From Bacteroidota bacterium (GTDB lineage: Bacteria > Bacteroidota > JABWAT01): a DNA stretch of 64,000 nucleotides. Position numbers and translations under genes: made by a program. The stretch is taken from positions 1-64,000 of the forward strand of contig JAFLBE010000022.1 in NCBI GenBank assembly GCA_017303995.1, in the 5' to 3' direction. The notes under the pieces are model-generated. The model saw only the letters and a program-made list of their open reading frames with translations. It was not told the origin of the DNA and searched no databases. Each line of letters opens with the position of its first letter. The first letter of the stretch is position 1. Below are positions 42,851 through 51,166 of the stretch, in pieces.

Positions 42851-42880
42851 GAAAAATATTAACTGAACCTGTCAATTCAA
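42851..42880 (-). promoter_or_regulatory. Bacteroidota-type promoter of the DUF2231 gene
   Basis: On the minus strand TTG (42880-42878) is followed after 19 bases by TATTTTTC (42858-42851), one mismatch from TANNTTTG, about 46 bp upstream of the start codon. Confidence 0.5.
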
Positions 42881-43056
42881 AATCACCGGGTGGTTTTCAT
42901 TGAATTGCCTTTCAGTTAATAAAAAACAGGAGTTAATGCCTGTAAATAATGGTGATACAATTGAGTAGAAAAATTGAATTTAAAACAATATTTTTCATGC
43001 TATTGTATTTAGTTGGTTAAATGTGCGAAATTACAGATGATAAACCGGGAAAATGA

Positions 43057-43374
43057 ATGGCTACTCTTGCTGAACTTTTAAAAACCAATAATGCTGACCT
43101 ATCCGGGCAAGCCCAAAAAGCTGCCCAGGAAAAAGAAAAACAGGACAAAGCGTTGGTTGTAAAAGCCGACCGTTCAGGACGGGCAGGAAAAACAGTTACG
43201 TTAATTTCCGGTTTTGATCATAACCCTCAGGTAATTGAAAAAATTGCCAAAGATATTAAACAGGCTTGTGGTACAGGCGGCACCGTGAAAGGTAAAACAA
43301 TTGAAATTCAGGGTGATAAGGTCCAAAAAGTGAAAGAATTGCTTGTTACGAAAGGATTTGCCATCCGTGCCTGA
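43057..43374 (+). CDS. SUI1/eIF1-like translation factor (YciH family)
   Basis: A 105-residue bacterial relative of eukaryotic eIF1. The C-terminal SUI1 domain (residues 35-105) is clear: 'DRSGRAGKTVTLISGFDHNP', then 'IKQACGTGGTVKGKTIEIQGD' and 'VKELLVTKGFAIRA'. The Lys-rich first 35 residues form a short helix. In bacteria YciH is suggested to affect start-codon fidelity and translation under stress; its in vivo role is not settled. The hybrid kinase gene overlaps its end. Confidence 0.9.
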   Translation: MATLAELLKTNNADLSGQAQKAAQEKEKQDKALVVKADRSGRAGKTVTLISGFDHNPQVIEKIAKDIKQACGTGGTVKGKTIEIQGDKVQKVKELLVTKGFAIRA

Positions 43375-44938
43375 AAATCAGAATCTTGAATTTTTTGAGA
43401 AAAATGATCCGGCTGCTGCGGTTGAACGATATCGTTTGCTGATTGAACAGACCGGCCAGATTATTTACGATTATGATATTTTTTCCGGTCATATTGAATG
43501 GACAGGCGCCATTGAGCCTTTGACAGGCTTTACCGTTGAAGACTTTCGTTCAACTGATATTCTCGGTTGGGAAGAACTCATTCATCCAGACGACCGTGAC
43601 CATGCCATGACCCTGCTCTATGAATGCATGAAAACCGAGTCGAAATACCACGTTCACTACCGGTTCCGTAAAAAAGATGACGAGTATTTTTACGTTGAGG
43701 ATAATGGTGTTTTTCTGAGAGATTCTGAAGGTGAAATCATCAGAATGATCGGGACGATGAAAGATGTTTCCAGCGAGAAAAAGATGGAAGAACATCTGCG
43801 CCAGGTTCAGAAAATGGACTCAATCGGCACGCTTGCAGGCGGAATAGCTCATGATTTCAACAATATTCTGAATATCATTGTTGGCTCTGCAACTCTGCTT
43901 CAAAATGATTTTTCAAACCCTGAAAAAAATGCCAAACGAATTGAAAATATCCTGAAATCATCTGACCGTGGCAGCGGTCTGGTTCGTCAATTGCTGACTT
44001 TTGCCCGGAAAAATGAAATGCTCATTGAAGCCGTAAAGGTCAATGAAGTCATCAGGGATCTGGTTAAAATGGTTGCTGAAACCTTCCCGAAAGGTGTTGA
44101 CCTCAAAATGGAGCTGGCAGAAGAATTGCCGGTTATTTTTGCGGATGTAAACCACCTTCATCAGGTTCTGCTGAATTTGTGCGTGAATTCAAGAGATGCC
44201 ATGCCGGATGGCGGAACCATAACCCTAAGAAGCCGTGAGATCGACCGTCACCAGGTTCCGGCACATGAACAATCCGGCTCATCCGTCCGGTTCATTGAAA
44301 TTTCGGTTTCAGATACCGGTTTGGGGATGGATAAAGCTACCCAGCAACGGATTTTTGAACCCTTTTTCACAACAAAGGGCGTTGGTAAAGGAACTGGTCT
44401 GGGACTTTCTGTGGTGTTTGGAATCATCCAGAATCACAAAGGAACCCTGAGCGTCGATTCAACACCGGGTGCCGGATCTACTTTTAAACTTTATTTTCCG
44501 GTTCCAGATACTCAGCCTGCCAGTGATGATGAAGATAATTTCGGAAGTGAAATTCCCGGCGGAACCGAAACCATTTTACTTGCTGATGATGAGTGGATGA
44601 TCAGAGAAATCGTGTCTTCAACTCTTGAAGCAAAAGGATACACCGTTATTCAGGCCGAAGACGGACAGCAATCGCTCGAGACGTTCATTGAAAAAGGCCA
44701 TGATATCAATCTGTTGATCACTGACCTTGAAATGCCGAGAATGGGTGGAGCCGATTCATTTACACAAATGAAAACCAGAAGAAACAATCTGAAGGCAGTG
44801 GTTATCTCGGGGTATATCAGTCCTGAACTGAGAGCATCACTCACAAAAGCTGGTGTCAAAGCATTGATTCATAAACCTTTCAAGCCGGAACAATTACTTC
44901 GGATTATTCGAGGCATTTTGGATAAGAATCCTACCTGA
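43367..44938 (+). CDS. PAS hybrid histidine kinase with C-terminal receiver
   Basis: A soluble kinase of about 523 residues. The PAS_3 domain (about 20-130) has 'GHIEWTGAIEPLTGFTVEDF' and 'IGTMKDVSSEKKMEEHL'. The dimerisation helix follows with 'GTLAGGIAHDFNNILNIIVG', the HATPase domain has 'NLCVNSRDAMPDGG', 'DTGLGMD' and 'GKGTGLGLSVVFGI', and the receiver (about 400-520) has 'ILLADDEWM', phospho-acceptor Asp in 'LLITDLEMPRMGG', and 'ALIHKPFKPEQLL'. I chose the GTG at 43367, ten bases after AAAGGA, over an upstream TTG; it overlaps the YciH-family stop by 8 bp. A phosphotransfer partner is not present nearby. Confidence 0.9.
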   Translation: MPENQNLEFFEKNDPAAAVERYRLLIEQTGQIIYDYDIFSGHIEWTGAIEPLTGFTVEDFRSTDILGWEELIHPDDRDHAMTLLYECMKTESKYHVHYRFRKKDDEYFYVEDNGVFLRDSEGEIIRMIGTMKDVSSEKKMEEHLRQVQKMDSIGTLAGGIAHDFNNILNIIVGSATLLQNDFSNPEKNAKRIENILKSSDRGSGLVRQLLTFARKNEMLIEAVKVNEVIRDLVKMVAETFPKGVDLKMELAEELPVIFADVNHLHQVLLNLCVNSRDAMPDGGTITLRSREIDRHQVPAHEQSGSSVRFIEISVSDTGLGMDKATQQRIFEPFFTTKGVGKGTGLGLSVVFGIIQNHKGTLSVDSTPGAGSTFKLYFPVPDTQPASDDEDNFGSEIPGGTETILLADDEWMIREIVSSTLEAKGYTVIQAEDGQQSLETFIEKGHDINLLITDLEMPRMGGADSFTQMKTRRNNLKAVVISGYISPELRASLTKAGVKALIHKPFKPEQLLRIIRGILDKNPT

Positions 44939-45469
44939 AATGATTAATAATTAGATACCATTCTGCATTCATTCTACCAAACGTATTCAGCTCCGGAGGA
45001 GTGTCCTCCCGGTAGCATTTGAACAGATGGGGTCAACATCGTCCGGGCAAAAAACCAGAAAAGTCCACAAATTCATTTCCGGACGAAACTGGTGGATAAT
45101 TCAAGTTGTAGCTATTCCGCCCGAAAAGATAGTTCCAGTTTCAAGGAGAGTTGTGGCCGGGCGGGGGCTGGATTTTGATTTGAGTTCTACCAAGAGGTCA
45201 CCCCGCTGGGGTTACGAAACCAAAATTTATTCACCAATAACCATTTTCACTTATCACTGACCACTTGTCACTGTTTGTTCCTTTTCGTGACAATAAAAAT
45301 TTTTTGTTAACTTTCCGGAGAAGACTGGGAAATAAAAATTCCCGATCTTTGCATCAGTCAAAACATTGAACCGGTTTGCAAGTGAAGGCGGCCTGTTTAT
45401 TTCCTCAAGAAAGTTTTGGAGTATTGTTGTTGTTGAAAAGCCGTTCAGGATTCCCTGAACGGCTTTTTT
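44939..45469. other. 531-bp spacer with REP-like hairpin, heptamer array and an orphan terminator
   Basis: No gene is supported here. A REP-like hairpin (CTCCGGAGGA paired with TCCTCCCGG, 44991-45013) and a CCCCGCTGGGG unit near 45199 occur, and TCACTxx heptamers lie at 45247-45272. From about 45300 the sequence becomes AT-rich, with the word GATCTTTG at 45344-45351 resembling a -7 element, and ends with a strong plus-strand terminator at 45436-45472. An open frame at 45027-45260 is composed of repeat words and is not called. Confidence 0.5.
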
Positions 45470-45472
45470 TTA
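45352..45472 (+). ncRNA. Possible small RNA ending at an orphan terminator
   Basis: The terminator at 45436-45472 is oriented plus, but the last plus-strand gene ends about 500 bp upstream. A -7-like GATCTTTG at 45344-45351 would start a transcript near 45358, giving an RNA of about 115 nt. The region contains CGGCCTGTTTATTTCC and a GTTGTTGTTG run before the terminator. No known RNA family was recognised, so this is a weak call. Confidence 0.25.
45436..45472 (+). terminator. Intrinsic terminator, plus strand
   Basis: AAAAGCCGTTCAGG pairs with CCTGAACGGCTTTT around ATTC and is followed by eight T residues. The minus-strand gene at 45470 ends inside the T run, but the minus-strand reading of the hairpin has only four T residues. 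Confidence 0.85.
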
Positions 45473-45880
45473 ATTTTCTACTGTCGATGCCGGACTCGAA
45501 TGATGAACAACCATCCGCCATTCTCCTTTTTCCATCCTGAAAACATTTGAACAACTGATGTTGATGTCAACAACTTCTGTTCCGTTCTCATAAAGCAGAT
45601 TTTCTATCAGGGTAATGACTGCAAGTTCACCTGAGAGGTAGACTCTGGTATTCTTCAGATTAAAAGTCAAAGCCTGTTTCGTGTTAAAAATAGCTTCCCA
45701 GCTTGCGAGAATTTTAGAAATCCCCAGAACGGGTTCCCAACCAGGGTGAATGCACAGCGTATCTTCACCTGCCGACCAAATTAATTCCATCTCCTGATAG
45801 TTGAAACCCTCAATTGCTTCGTAAAACCGCCGGTTTAATTTTAGCAGATTTTCAGTTTGGTTTTCTTCTTTTATTGACAT
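45470..45880 (-). CDS. SnoaL/NTF2-like protein
   Basis: A 136-residue protein with the nuclear-transport-factor-2 cone fold: 'LLKLNRRFYEAIEGFNYQEM', 'TLCIHPGWEPVLGISKILASW' and 'EWRMVVHHSSPA' match the SnoaL_3-type pattern. Such proteins often bind small molecules or act in calcium/calmodulin-like assemblies, and no catalytic set is visible. It is followed at 9 bp upstream (in its direction of transcription) by the lipoprotein gene, so the two form one unit. Confidence 0.8.
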   Translation of the reverse strand: MSIKEENQTENLLKLNRRFYEAIEGFNYQEMELIWSAGEDTLCIHPGWEPVLGISKILASWEAIFNTKQALTFNLKNTRVYLSGELAVITLIENLLYENGTEVVDINISCSNVFRMEKGEWRMVVHHSSPASTVEN

Positions 45881-45888
45881 TCACTCAC

Positions 45889-46338
45889 TCAGTCCAGCGT
45901 ATCGTAATTATTCTCAATTTTTGAAATCAGAGATTCGAAAAGATCCGTCAGTTTACCTTCCTCTGCAGTCTGACTGTTCCAGATAACCGGTTCGGTTTGG
46001 CGGTAATGAATCAGGTATGAAAAATTTCCGGGATCGTTTACAACAGGAAGTGAAACAGCAAGAACACTGTCCAGGTCAGAAATATCTGACGCACTTAGTT
46101 TTTTCAAAAAGGTTTTTGCCGAAGAATCAGGATCAGCTCCAGACCAGGTAAAAACGGATCCATCCTGTTCAATTGAATATCCGGTCCAAAGTCCGGTAAA
46201 ACCACCACCCGAACCCAGAACAACAACCTGAACATGTAAAGAGTCGGCAGGACTAGCGGGAAGTGTGGATGTTTCCTGCTTATCGCAGGAGAAAAACAAG
46301 AATGTTGTCAGGATTGAAAAAAGGGAGATAAATTTCAT
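45889..46338 (-). CDS. Lipoprotein of unknown function
   Basis: A 149-residue lipoprotein: 'MKFISLFSILTTFLFFSCDKQE' gives a signal sequence with lipobox Cys at residue 18. The mature part has 'VLGSGGGFTGLWTGYSIEQDG' and 'LSASDISDLDSVL' but no recognised family. I chose the ATG at 46338 over a TTG four codons upstream because the former starts at the signal peptide. It lies 8 bp upstream of the SnoaL-like gene. Confidence 0.75.
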   Translation of the reverse strand: MKFISLFSILTTFLFFSCDKQETSTLPASPADSLHVQVVVLGSGGGFTGLWTGYSIEQDGSVFTWSGADPDSSAKTFLKKLSASDISDLDSVLAVSLPVVNDPGNFSYLIHYRQTEPVIWNSQTAEEGKLTDLFESLISKIENNYDTLD

Positions 46339-46460
46339 CTGCTTTACCAATTTGTCTGTGTTTGAAAAAGAATATTTCCAATAAACTGAAACAAATTAAC
46401 AAAAGAAACTTTCCGGCACAAAACTGACGAGGGTTATAATCGGGAAATCAGGGGCAAATG

Positions 46461-46497
46461 AAACCCCCTCCGACGGAGGGGGAATTGGGTGGGTTGA
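46461..46497. repeat. CCCCCTCCGACGGAGGGGG hairpin repeat
   Basis: The hairpin is followed by AATTGGGTGGGTT, the same composite seen at 17718-17757, 38549-38588, 50884-50945 and (diverged) 58600-58668. It lies between the end of efp and the lipoprotein gene. Confidence 0.7.
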
Positions 46498-46508
46498 AAA
46501 GAAAAAAC

Positions 46509-47081
46509 TTACTTTCCTTGCTGAACACGTTCCAGATAAGAATTATCATCGGTGTTGATGCGAATGAATTCACCGGTGTTGACAAACTGAGGAACCATAA
46601 CGGTAAGTCCAGTTTCAAGTTTGGCAGGTTTCATCGAAGAAGTGACAGTTGCACCCTTCATATTCGGGTCGGTATCCACAATCTGGAAAACCATTTGCTG
46701 CGGCGGTACGATTCCCATCGGGCGGCCTTCATACAATTCAACCATGAATTTGGTGTTCGGTAAAAGCAGGTATTTCAATTCGCCCAAATCAGCTTCTGAA
46801 ATATTGGTTTGCTCATAATCTTCAGTATTCATAAAATAATGGAACTGATCGTCGGAATACAGATATTCCATTTCAACCTGATCCATCGAGATTTTTTCTG
46901 CTTTTTCATCCGAGCGCCAGCGATATTCAACATTGGCACCAGTCTGAATATTTTTCATTTTGGTCTGAACCATGGCACGCAGATTTCCCGGTGTGTGGTG
47001 AATCAGAGAGGTTACCCGGCAAAGTTGACCGTCAAATTTGATAATGTAGCCAACTTTTAGCTGACTGGCGATAAGAATCAT
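46509..47081 (-). CDS. efp: Elongation factor P with an atypical tip loop
   Basis: EF-P rescues ribosomes stalled at polyproline stretches. The 190-residue protein has the three beta-barrel domains of the family: KOW-like domain 1 (residues 1-65), middle domain (about 70-125) and C-terminal OB domain ('GATVTSSMKPAKLETGLTVMVPQFV'). The tip loop is 'HHTPGNLRAMVQ', with Pro31-Gly32-Asn33-Leu34-Arg35 where canonical proteins have PGKG with the modified Lys34. Neither the EpmA/B Lys nor the P. aeruginosa Arg32 is at the usual site. No modification gene (epmA, epmB, earP, ymfI) is in the window. Confidence 0.93.
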   Translation of the reverse strand: MILIASQLKVGYIIKFDGQLCRVTSLIHHTPGNLRAMVQTKMKNIQTGANVEYRWRSDEKAEKISMDQVEMEYLYSDDQFHYFMNTEDYEQTNISEADLGELKYLLLPNTKFMVELYEGRPMGIVPPQQMVFQIVDTDPNMKGATVTSSMKPAKLETGLTVMVPQFVNTGEFIRINTDDNSYLERVQQGK

Positions 47082-47196
47082 AGCTATCCTGTTTTCTTTT
47101 ATTTAAATTGGAGTTCCGAAATGACCGTCTGTAATCCAAAAAGAAGACAGTCTGAAATTCATAATTAATCTCTAAGTTAAGAATTATCTCAATTAA

Positions 47197-48333
47197 ATGG
47201 AAATGCTCTCCCGTTCTGAACAAATCAGATACTCCAGACACCTTCTTTTAGATCAGGTCGGTGAAGCCGGCCAGTCTAAACTGAAGTCTTCATCTGTCCT
47301 GGTTATCGGTGCAGGCGGTCTGGGATCACCGGTTTTGCAATATCTTGCCGCTGCCGGCGTTGGGCGGCTTGGCGTTTTGGATTTTGATGTGGTTGATCTG
47401 AGCAATCTGCAGCGCCAGGTGATTCATTCTACTGATTCGGTCGGGAGTAAAAAAACCGATTCGGCAAAACTTTTTCTCCAAAACCTGAATTCTGAGATTA
47501 AAATTGAGACTTTTTCTGCACGTTTGGATGCTTTAAATGCTCTGAGTATCCTTTCAGGATTTGATGTGATTGTAGACGGAACTGATAATTTCCAGACCCG
47601 TTATCTGGTCAACGATGCCTGTGTCATGCTCGGGAAGCCATTGGTTTATGGTGCCGTTTCCCGTTTTGACGGACAGGTTTCTGTCTTTAACTTCCAGGAT
47701 GGACCTTGCTACCGCTGTCTTTTTCCTGAACCACCAAAAGATGGATTGATCGGTAACTGTTCTGAGTTGGGCGTTCTGGGTGTGCTTCCCGGAATAATCG
47801 GTTCAATGCAGGCACTTGAAACACTCAAAATTTTACTCGGAATAGGAACCTCACTTTCTGGTCGGCTGGTGATTTTTGACGGACTTTCCATGTCGATGGA
47901 TGAAATCCGGATTAAGAAATCGGTAAACTGTCCGGTCTGCGGAAAAAACCCGTCAATAATCCACTTAACTGAAGAACAAGTTGCCTGTGAAATCCCCTCT
48001 GATCACAGGAATTTAATACCAGAAATGGTGAAATTCAGGTTGAATGAGAATCCCGGCATTTTATTGCTTGATGTTCGGGAGCCGGAGGAAGTTGCGATCA
48101 GCCGGATACCCAAAAGTGTTCATATCCCACTGAAAACACTGAATTTAGAGGGGATAGGGAAAAAAGCCCCAAAAGATTTATCTATTATTGTCTACTGTAA
48201 AAGCGGAGTCAGAAGCCGGAAAGCGATGAATTATTTACTTTCGGAAGGATACCCAAACGTCTGCCATCTTGAAGGCGGACTTCTCGCCTGGCGGTTGGCC
48301 GGTTTCCCTATTGAATCTGGAGAAAAAGTATGA
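47197..48333 (+). CDS. MoeB/ThiF-family adenylyltransferase with C-terminal rhodanese domain
   Basis: A 378-residue enzyme that adenylates the C-terminus of a ubiquitin-like sulfur carrier such as MoaD or ThiS and can add sulfur through its rhodanese. The N-terminal part has 'SRHLLLDQVGEAGQSKL', the nucleotide loop 'VIGAGGLGSPVLQYLAAAGVG', 'DGTDNFQTRYLVNDAC' and zinc cysteines in CYRC and CPVC. The rhodanese domain (about 270-375) has the active-site loop 'VYCKSGVRSRKAM'. MoeZ-type fusions serve both cofactor synthesis and thiamine or cysteine synthesis. The next gene starts within its stop (ATGA overlap). Confidence 0.92.
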   Translation: MEMLSRSEQIRYSRHLLLDQVGEAGQSKLKSSSVLVIGAGGLGSPVLQYLAAAGVGRLGVLDFDVVDLSNLQRQVIHSTDSVGSKKTDSAKLFLQNLNSEIKIETFSARLDALNALSILSGFDVIVDGTDNFQTRYLVNDACVMLGKPLVYGAVSRFDGQVSVFNFQDGPCYRCLFPEPPKDGLIGNCSELGVLGVLPGIIGSMQALETLKILLGIGTSLSGRLVIFDGLSMSMDEIRIKKSVNCPVCGKNPSIIHLTEEQVACEIPSDHRNLIPEMVKFRLNENPGILLLDVREPEEVAISRIPKSVHIPLKTLNLEGIGKKAPKDLSIIVYCKSGVRSRKAMNYLLSEGYPNVCHLEGGLLAWRLAGFPIESGEKV

Positions 48334-49043
48334 CTTGCAGCGAAGTGATCACCTTTCTAGAGTCGAAAGCTGATCCTGTAAATGTTGCCGGAATGGCCCG
48401 GTTCGGCATCAGTTCAAAAGGAACGCTGGGTATAAGTATGCCGGTCGTTCGGGAGTTGGCAAAAAAACTGAAAAAAAATCATTCGCTGGCTTTGGAATTA
48501 TGGGAAACTGAAATTCATGAAGCCCGGATTCTGGCCGGATTTATTGCCGACCCAAAAAAGATGACTGAAGCAGAAATGGAATCCTGGGTGGTCGGATTTG
48601 ACAGCTGGGATATTTGTGATCAGGTGTGTACCAACTGTTTTAATTATACGCCCTGGGCTTTCAAAAAGGCAGAAGAGTGGTGCCACCGGGAAGAAGAATT
48701 TGTCCGTCGGGCCGGTTTTGTAATTCAGGTCGGAATTTCAGTCCACTTGAAAAAAGTTGAAGATGAACGATTGCTCCCCTTTTTCGATTTGATGGTAACC
48801 TACTCAAATGACAACCGGAATTTTGTGAAAAAAGCAATTAACTGGTCGCTCAGAACTTTGGGAAAACGAAGTGCCTTTTTATTTCCGGTGGCTGTTCAGG
48901 TAGCAGCTCAACTGAAAACAATGGAATCCGCATCTGCAAGATGGATAGGTAGTGATGCCTTCCGGGAATTGATAGAAAAAGAACTAAACGGAACATTACC
49001 TTTTTTAAGGTTACGGGTCACAAAATCACGGGTTACCGGTTAA
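48330..49043 (+). CDS. AlkD-like DNA alkylation-repair HEAT-repeat protein
   Basis: A 237-residue helical protein of the DNA alkylation repair (AlkD-like) family, which removes bulky or charged alkylated bases without base flipping. The opening 'MARFGISSKGTLGISMPVVR' and 'LALELWETEIHEARILAGF' form the first HEAT repeats, and 'DSWDICDQVCTNCF' and 'FVKKAINWSLRTLGKRS' are the conserved catalytic-face segments. The start overlaps the MoeB stop. The last dozen residues ('LRLRVTKSRVTG') are translated from a TCACxxx heptamer array, so the original C-terminus was probably earlier. Confidence 0.88.
   Translation: MTCSEVITFLESKADPVNVAGMARFGISSKGTLGISMPVVRELAKKLKKNHSLALELWETEIHEARILAGFIADPKKMTEAEMESWVVGFDSWDICDQVCTNCFNYTPWAFKKAEEWCHREEEFVRRAGFVIQVGISVHLKKVEDERLLPFFDLMVTYSNDNRNFVKKAINWSLRTLGKRSAFLFPVAVQVAAQLKTMESASARWIGSDAFRELIEKELNGTLPFLRLRVTKSRVTG
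49013..49041. repeat. GGGTCAC-type heptamers within the 3' end of the AlkD-like gene
   Basis: The heptamers GGGTCAC and AAATCAC (with a one-base slip) coincide with the last codons of the preceding gene. Confidence 0.6.
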
Positions 49044-49176
49044 AAAATGCATAGACGATCGCAGGGGCGACCTGCCGGTCACCCGCCTTCATTGCAACCA
49101 CTGTCTCTAACGGATCCAAAATTGTGTTTCGCATTTTAGCCTTTCATTAAAAAGTTTCTTGATAAAAAAACTGTAT

Positions 49177-49204
49177 TTCTTAGCGTCTTGGCGCCTTTGG
49201 GGTC
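49177..49204. repeat. Dispersed 'CTTAGCGTCTTGGCGCC' repeat, second copy
   Basis: Matches 7792-7819 in orientation and core. It sits directly upstream of the acyl-CoA synthetase gene, whose ribosome site (CCAGGAG) follows it. The remaining spacer 49044-49176 is unremarkable. Confidence 0.6.
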
Positions 49205-49226
49205 TCCCTAATTTCCAGGAGTTTCT

Positions 49227-50861
49227 ATGCCTGATATCCGAAAAAAAATAAAGCTCGCACATTCAACCTCTACTGCACCTGCCGGAAGTTCACTTATAAA
49301 ATTCCCTTCTATTGGAGGAGCTTTCCGGTTTTTTCTGAATCAGCATCCCGATAAACCTTTCCTGACTTATTTTGAAGGAAAAGTAAAAATTACGTCGTAC
49401 ACGTTTGAGCAGTTTGATGAACGGTGCCGTCGGTTCGGCCGGTTTCTTACTCAGGCAGGAATAAAACAAGGTGACCGGATTGCCACCGCCGGAACGAACC
49501 ACCCGGATTTGATTCTCCTTTATTTTACTGCCTGGCGTCTTGGACTTTCGGTGGTTCCTATCAATCTTGGCGAAGATGATCACCGGCTTCATTACATTCT
49601 TGAACATGCAAAACCCAAGTTGGTTGCTGTTCTCAATGAAGATCAGAGCCGGATAAAAAGCCTGAATCCGTCCGTTCCTGTTGTTGAAACCGGGAAAATG
49701 CACGCACAGAAAGAGGAGGAATTCACTTTTGATGATGCTTTGAACCGTCGCAATCAGGAAGCTTTTATTGTTTACACATCGGGGACAACCGGAAACCCCA
49801 AGGGTGTTATTTTAAATCAGGTTCAGCTTTTGGTTGATTCCTGGTTTATTTCAGACTGGCACAACATCACCCCGGCAGATAGGTTTCTTTGTGTGCTTCC
49901 AGTTCACCATGTAAATGGAACGGTCGTCACGCATCTTACACCATTGATGACGGGTTCTTCAATCGTCCTTCTGAAAAAATTCTCAGATGAAGCTTTTTTT
50001 GATATAGTAAAAACAGAAGAAATCACCATTTCTAGCGTGGTTCCAACCCTGCTTCAGTTTCTGATTCAGTCAGGAAAATCGGGAAAACTGAAAGCCACGA
50101 AACTCCGTCATCTGATTTGTGGGGCCGGACCTTTAACCGTGGAACTTGCTTTGAAATTTGAGGATAAATTTGAAATCCCAGTTATTCACGGGTATGGACT
50201 TTCAGAAACGACCTGTTATTCCTGCTTCCTACCAGTTGATCAAAACAAAGCTGAACACAGAAGCTGGCTTTCGGATTATGGTTTTCCCTCAATCGGGGTT
50301 CCGCTTCCGTGCAACGAGATGGATATTCAGGATGATTACGGCAAATCGCTTCCTGAAGGAGAAAAAGGCGAAATCGTTATTCGTGGACATAATGTGATGG
50401 ATGGATATTTTCTGAATCCGGATGCCAATAAATCGGCTTTTGAGTTTGGCTGGTTCAGAAGCGGTGACGAAGGATTTTTTAAAACCGGGAAAGACGGACA
50501 AAAATACTTTTTCATCACCGGAAGATTTAAAGAACTGATCATCCGTGGCGGCGTGAATTTATCACCTTTAGAAATTGATGAAGTTATTGGTCGTTGTCCG
50601 GGTGTGAAAGCCGGAATTGCTGTCGGATTTGAGAATGACTGGTATGGTGAGGAAGTTGGTGCACTTGTTGTTAAATCAGATCCAGATCTCACTGAAACTG
50701 AAGTTCTTGATTTCTGCAAAACCCAGTTGCCGTTTTCAAAATCACCCAAAGTTGTGCTCTTCACAGATTCACTGCCGGTTACTTCAACCGGGAAATATCA
50801 ACGGAATAAAGTGAAATTGTTATTTGCTGAGTTTAAAGAAACCCAGTTCCGGGGAAAATGA
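49227..50861 (+). CDS. AMP-forming acyl-CoA synthetase/ligase
   Basis: A 544-residue ANL-superfamily enzyme that activates a carboxylic acid with ATP and transfers it to coenzyme A. The phosphate-binding loop is 'AFIVYTSGTTGNPKGVILNQ' (about residues 176-195), the A8 core region is 'FFITGRFKELIIRGGVNLSP' (about 425-444), 'GYGLSETTC' and 'SGDEGFF' are the A5 and A7 motifs, and the conserved C-terminal Lys is in 'TSTGKYQRNKV'. Acyl chain preference cannot be read from the sequence. It could work with the MaoC hydratase in acyl-CoA metabolism. Confidence 0.92.
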   Translation: MPDIRKKIKLAHSTSTAPAGSSLIKFPSIGGAFRFFLNQHPDKPFLTYFEGKVKITSYTFEQFDERCRRFGRFLTQAGIKQGDRIATAGTNHPDLILLYFTAWRLGLSVVPINLGEDDHRLHYILEHAKPKLVAVLNEDQSRIKSLNPSVPVVETGKMHAQKEEEFTFDDALNRRNQEAFIVYTSGTTGNPKGVILNQVQLLVDSWFISDWHNITPADRFLCVLPVHHVNGTVVTHLTPLMTGSSIVLLKKFSDEAFFDIVKTEEITISSVVPTLLQFLIQSGKSGKLKATKLRHLICGAGPLTVELALKFEDKFEIPVIHGYGLSETTCYSCFLPVDQNKAEHRSWLSDYGFPSIGVPLPCNEMDIQDDYGKSLPEGEKGEIVIRGHNVMDGYFLNPDANKSAFEFGWFRSGDEGFFKTGKDGQKYFFITGRFKELIIRGGVNLSPLEIDEVIGRCPGVKAGIAVGFENDWYGEEVGALVVKSDPDLTETEVLDFCKTQLPFSKSPKVVLFTDSLPVTSTGKYQRNKVKLLFAEFKETQFRGK

Positions 50862-50883
50862 GTTAAAGTCAAATGATTTTAAA

Positions 50884-51025
50884 TTCCCCTCCGACGGAGA
50901 GCCTGCCCCGAATGCTTTCGGGGGGTGGCGAAGCCTGGGTGGTTTGGCTATTATTTAAAAACTTAGGACAGGAAAACCACCCCCAGCCCCTCCTTTAGAA
51001 AAGGAGGGGAGCCATAACCATACCA
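50884..51025. repeat. Composite hairpin repeats with inserted GCCTGCCCCGAA cassette
   Basis: A CCCCTCCGACGGAG hairpin repeat (50886-50900) is broken by the GCCTGCCCCGAATGCTTTCG cassette at 50901-50924 before its tail (TGGGTGGTTTGG) resumes. A second CCCCTCCTTT...AAAGGAGGGG hairpin lies at about 50987-51012. The 305-bp spacer 50862-51166 contains no gene. Confidence 0.75.
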
Positions 51026-51166
51026 AACTGCCCAATCTGATATCCCAAATCCCCACTTTTCTCCCACGCCAAAAAAGACTATTTAGACTGAATATAAGTA
51101 TTAAGTTGCATTGAACTGGTTTCATCATCATATTTGGCACGATAAAATCATAAAAGGAAACCGTTT

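Noticed and set aside
45027-45260. ORF of 77 codons downstream of the PAS kinase
   Set aside because: Its sequence is largely REP-like and repeat words; no homology pattern or ribosome site is seen.
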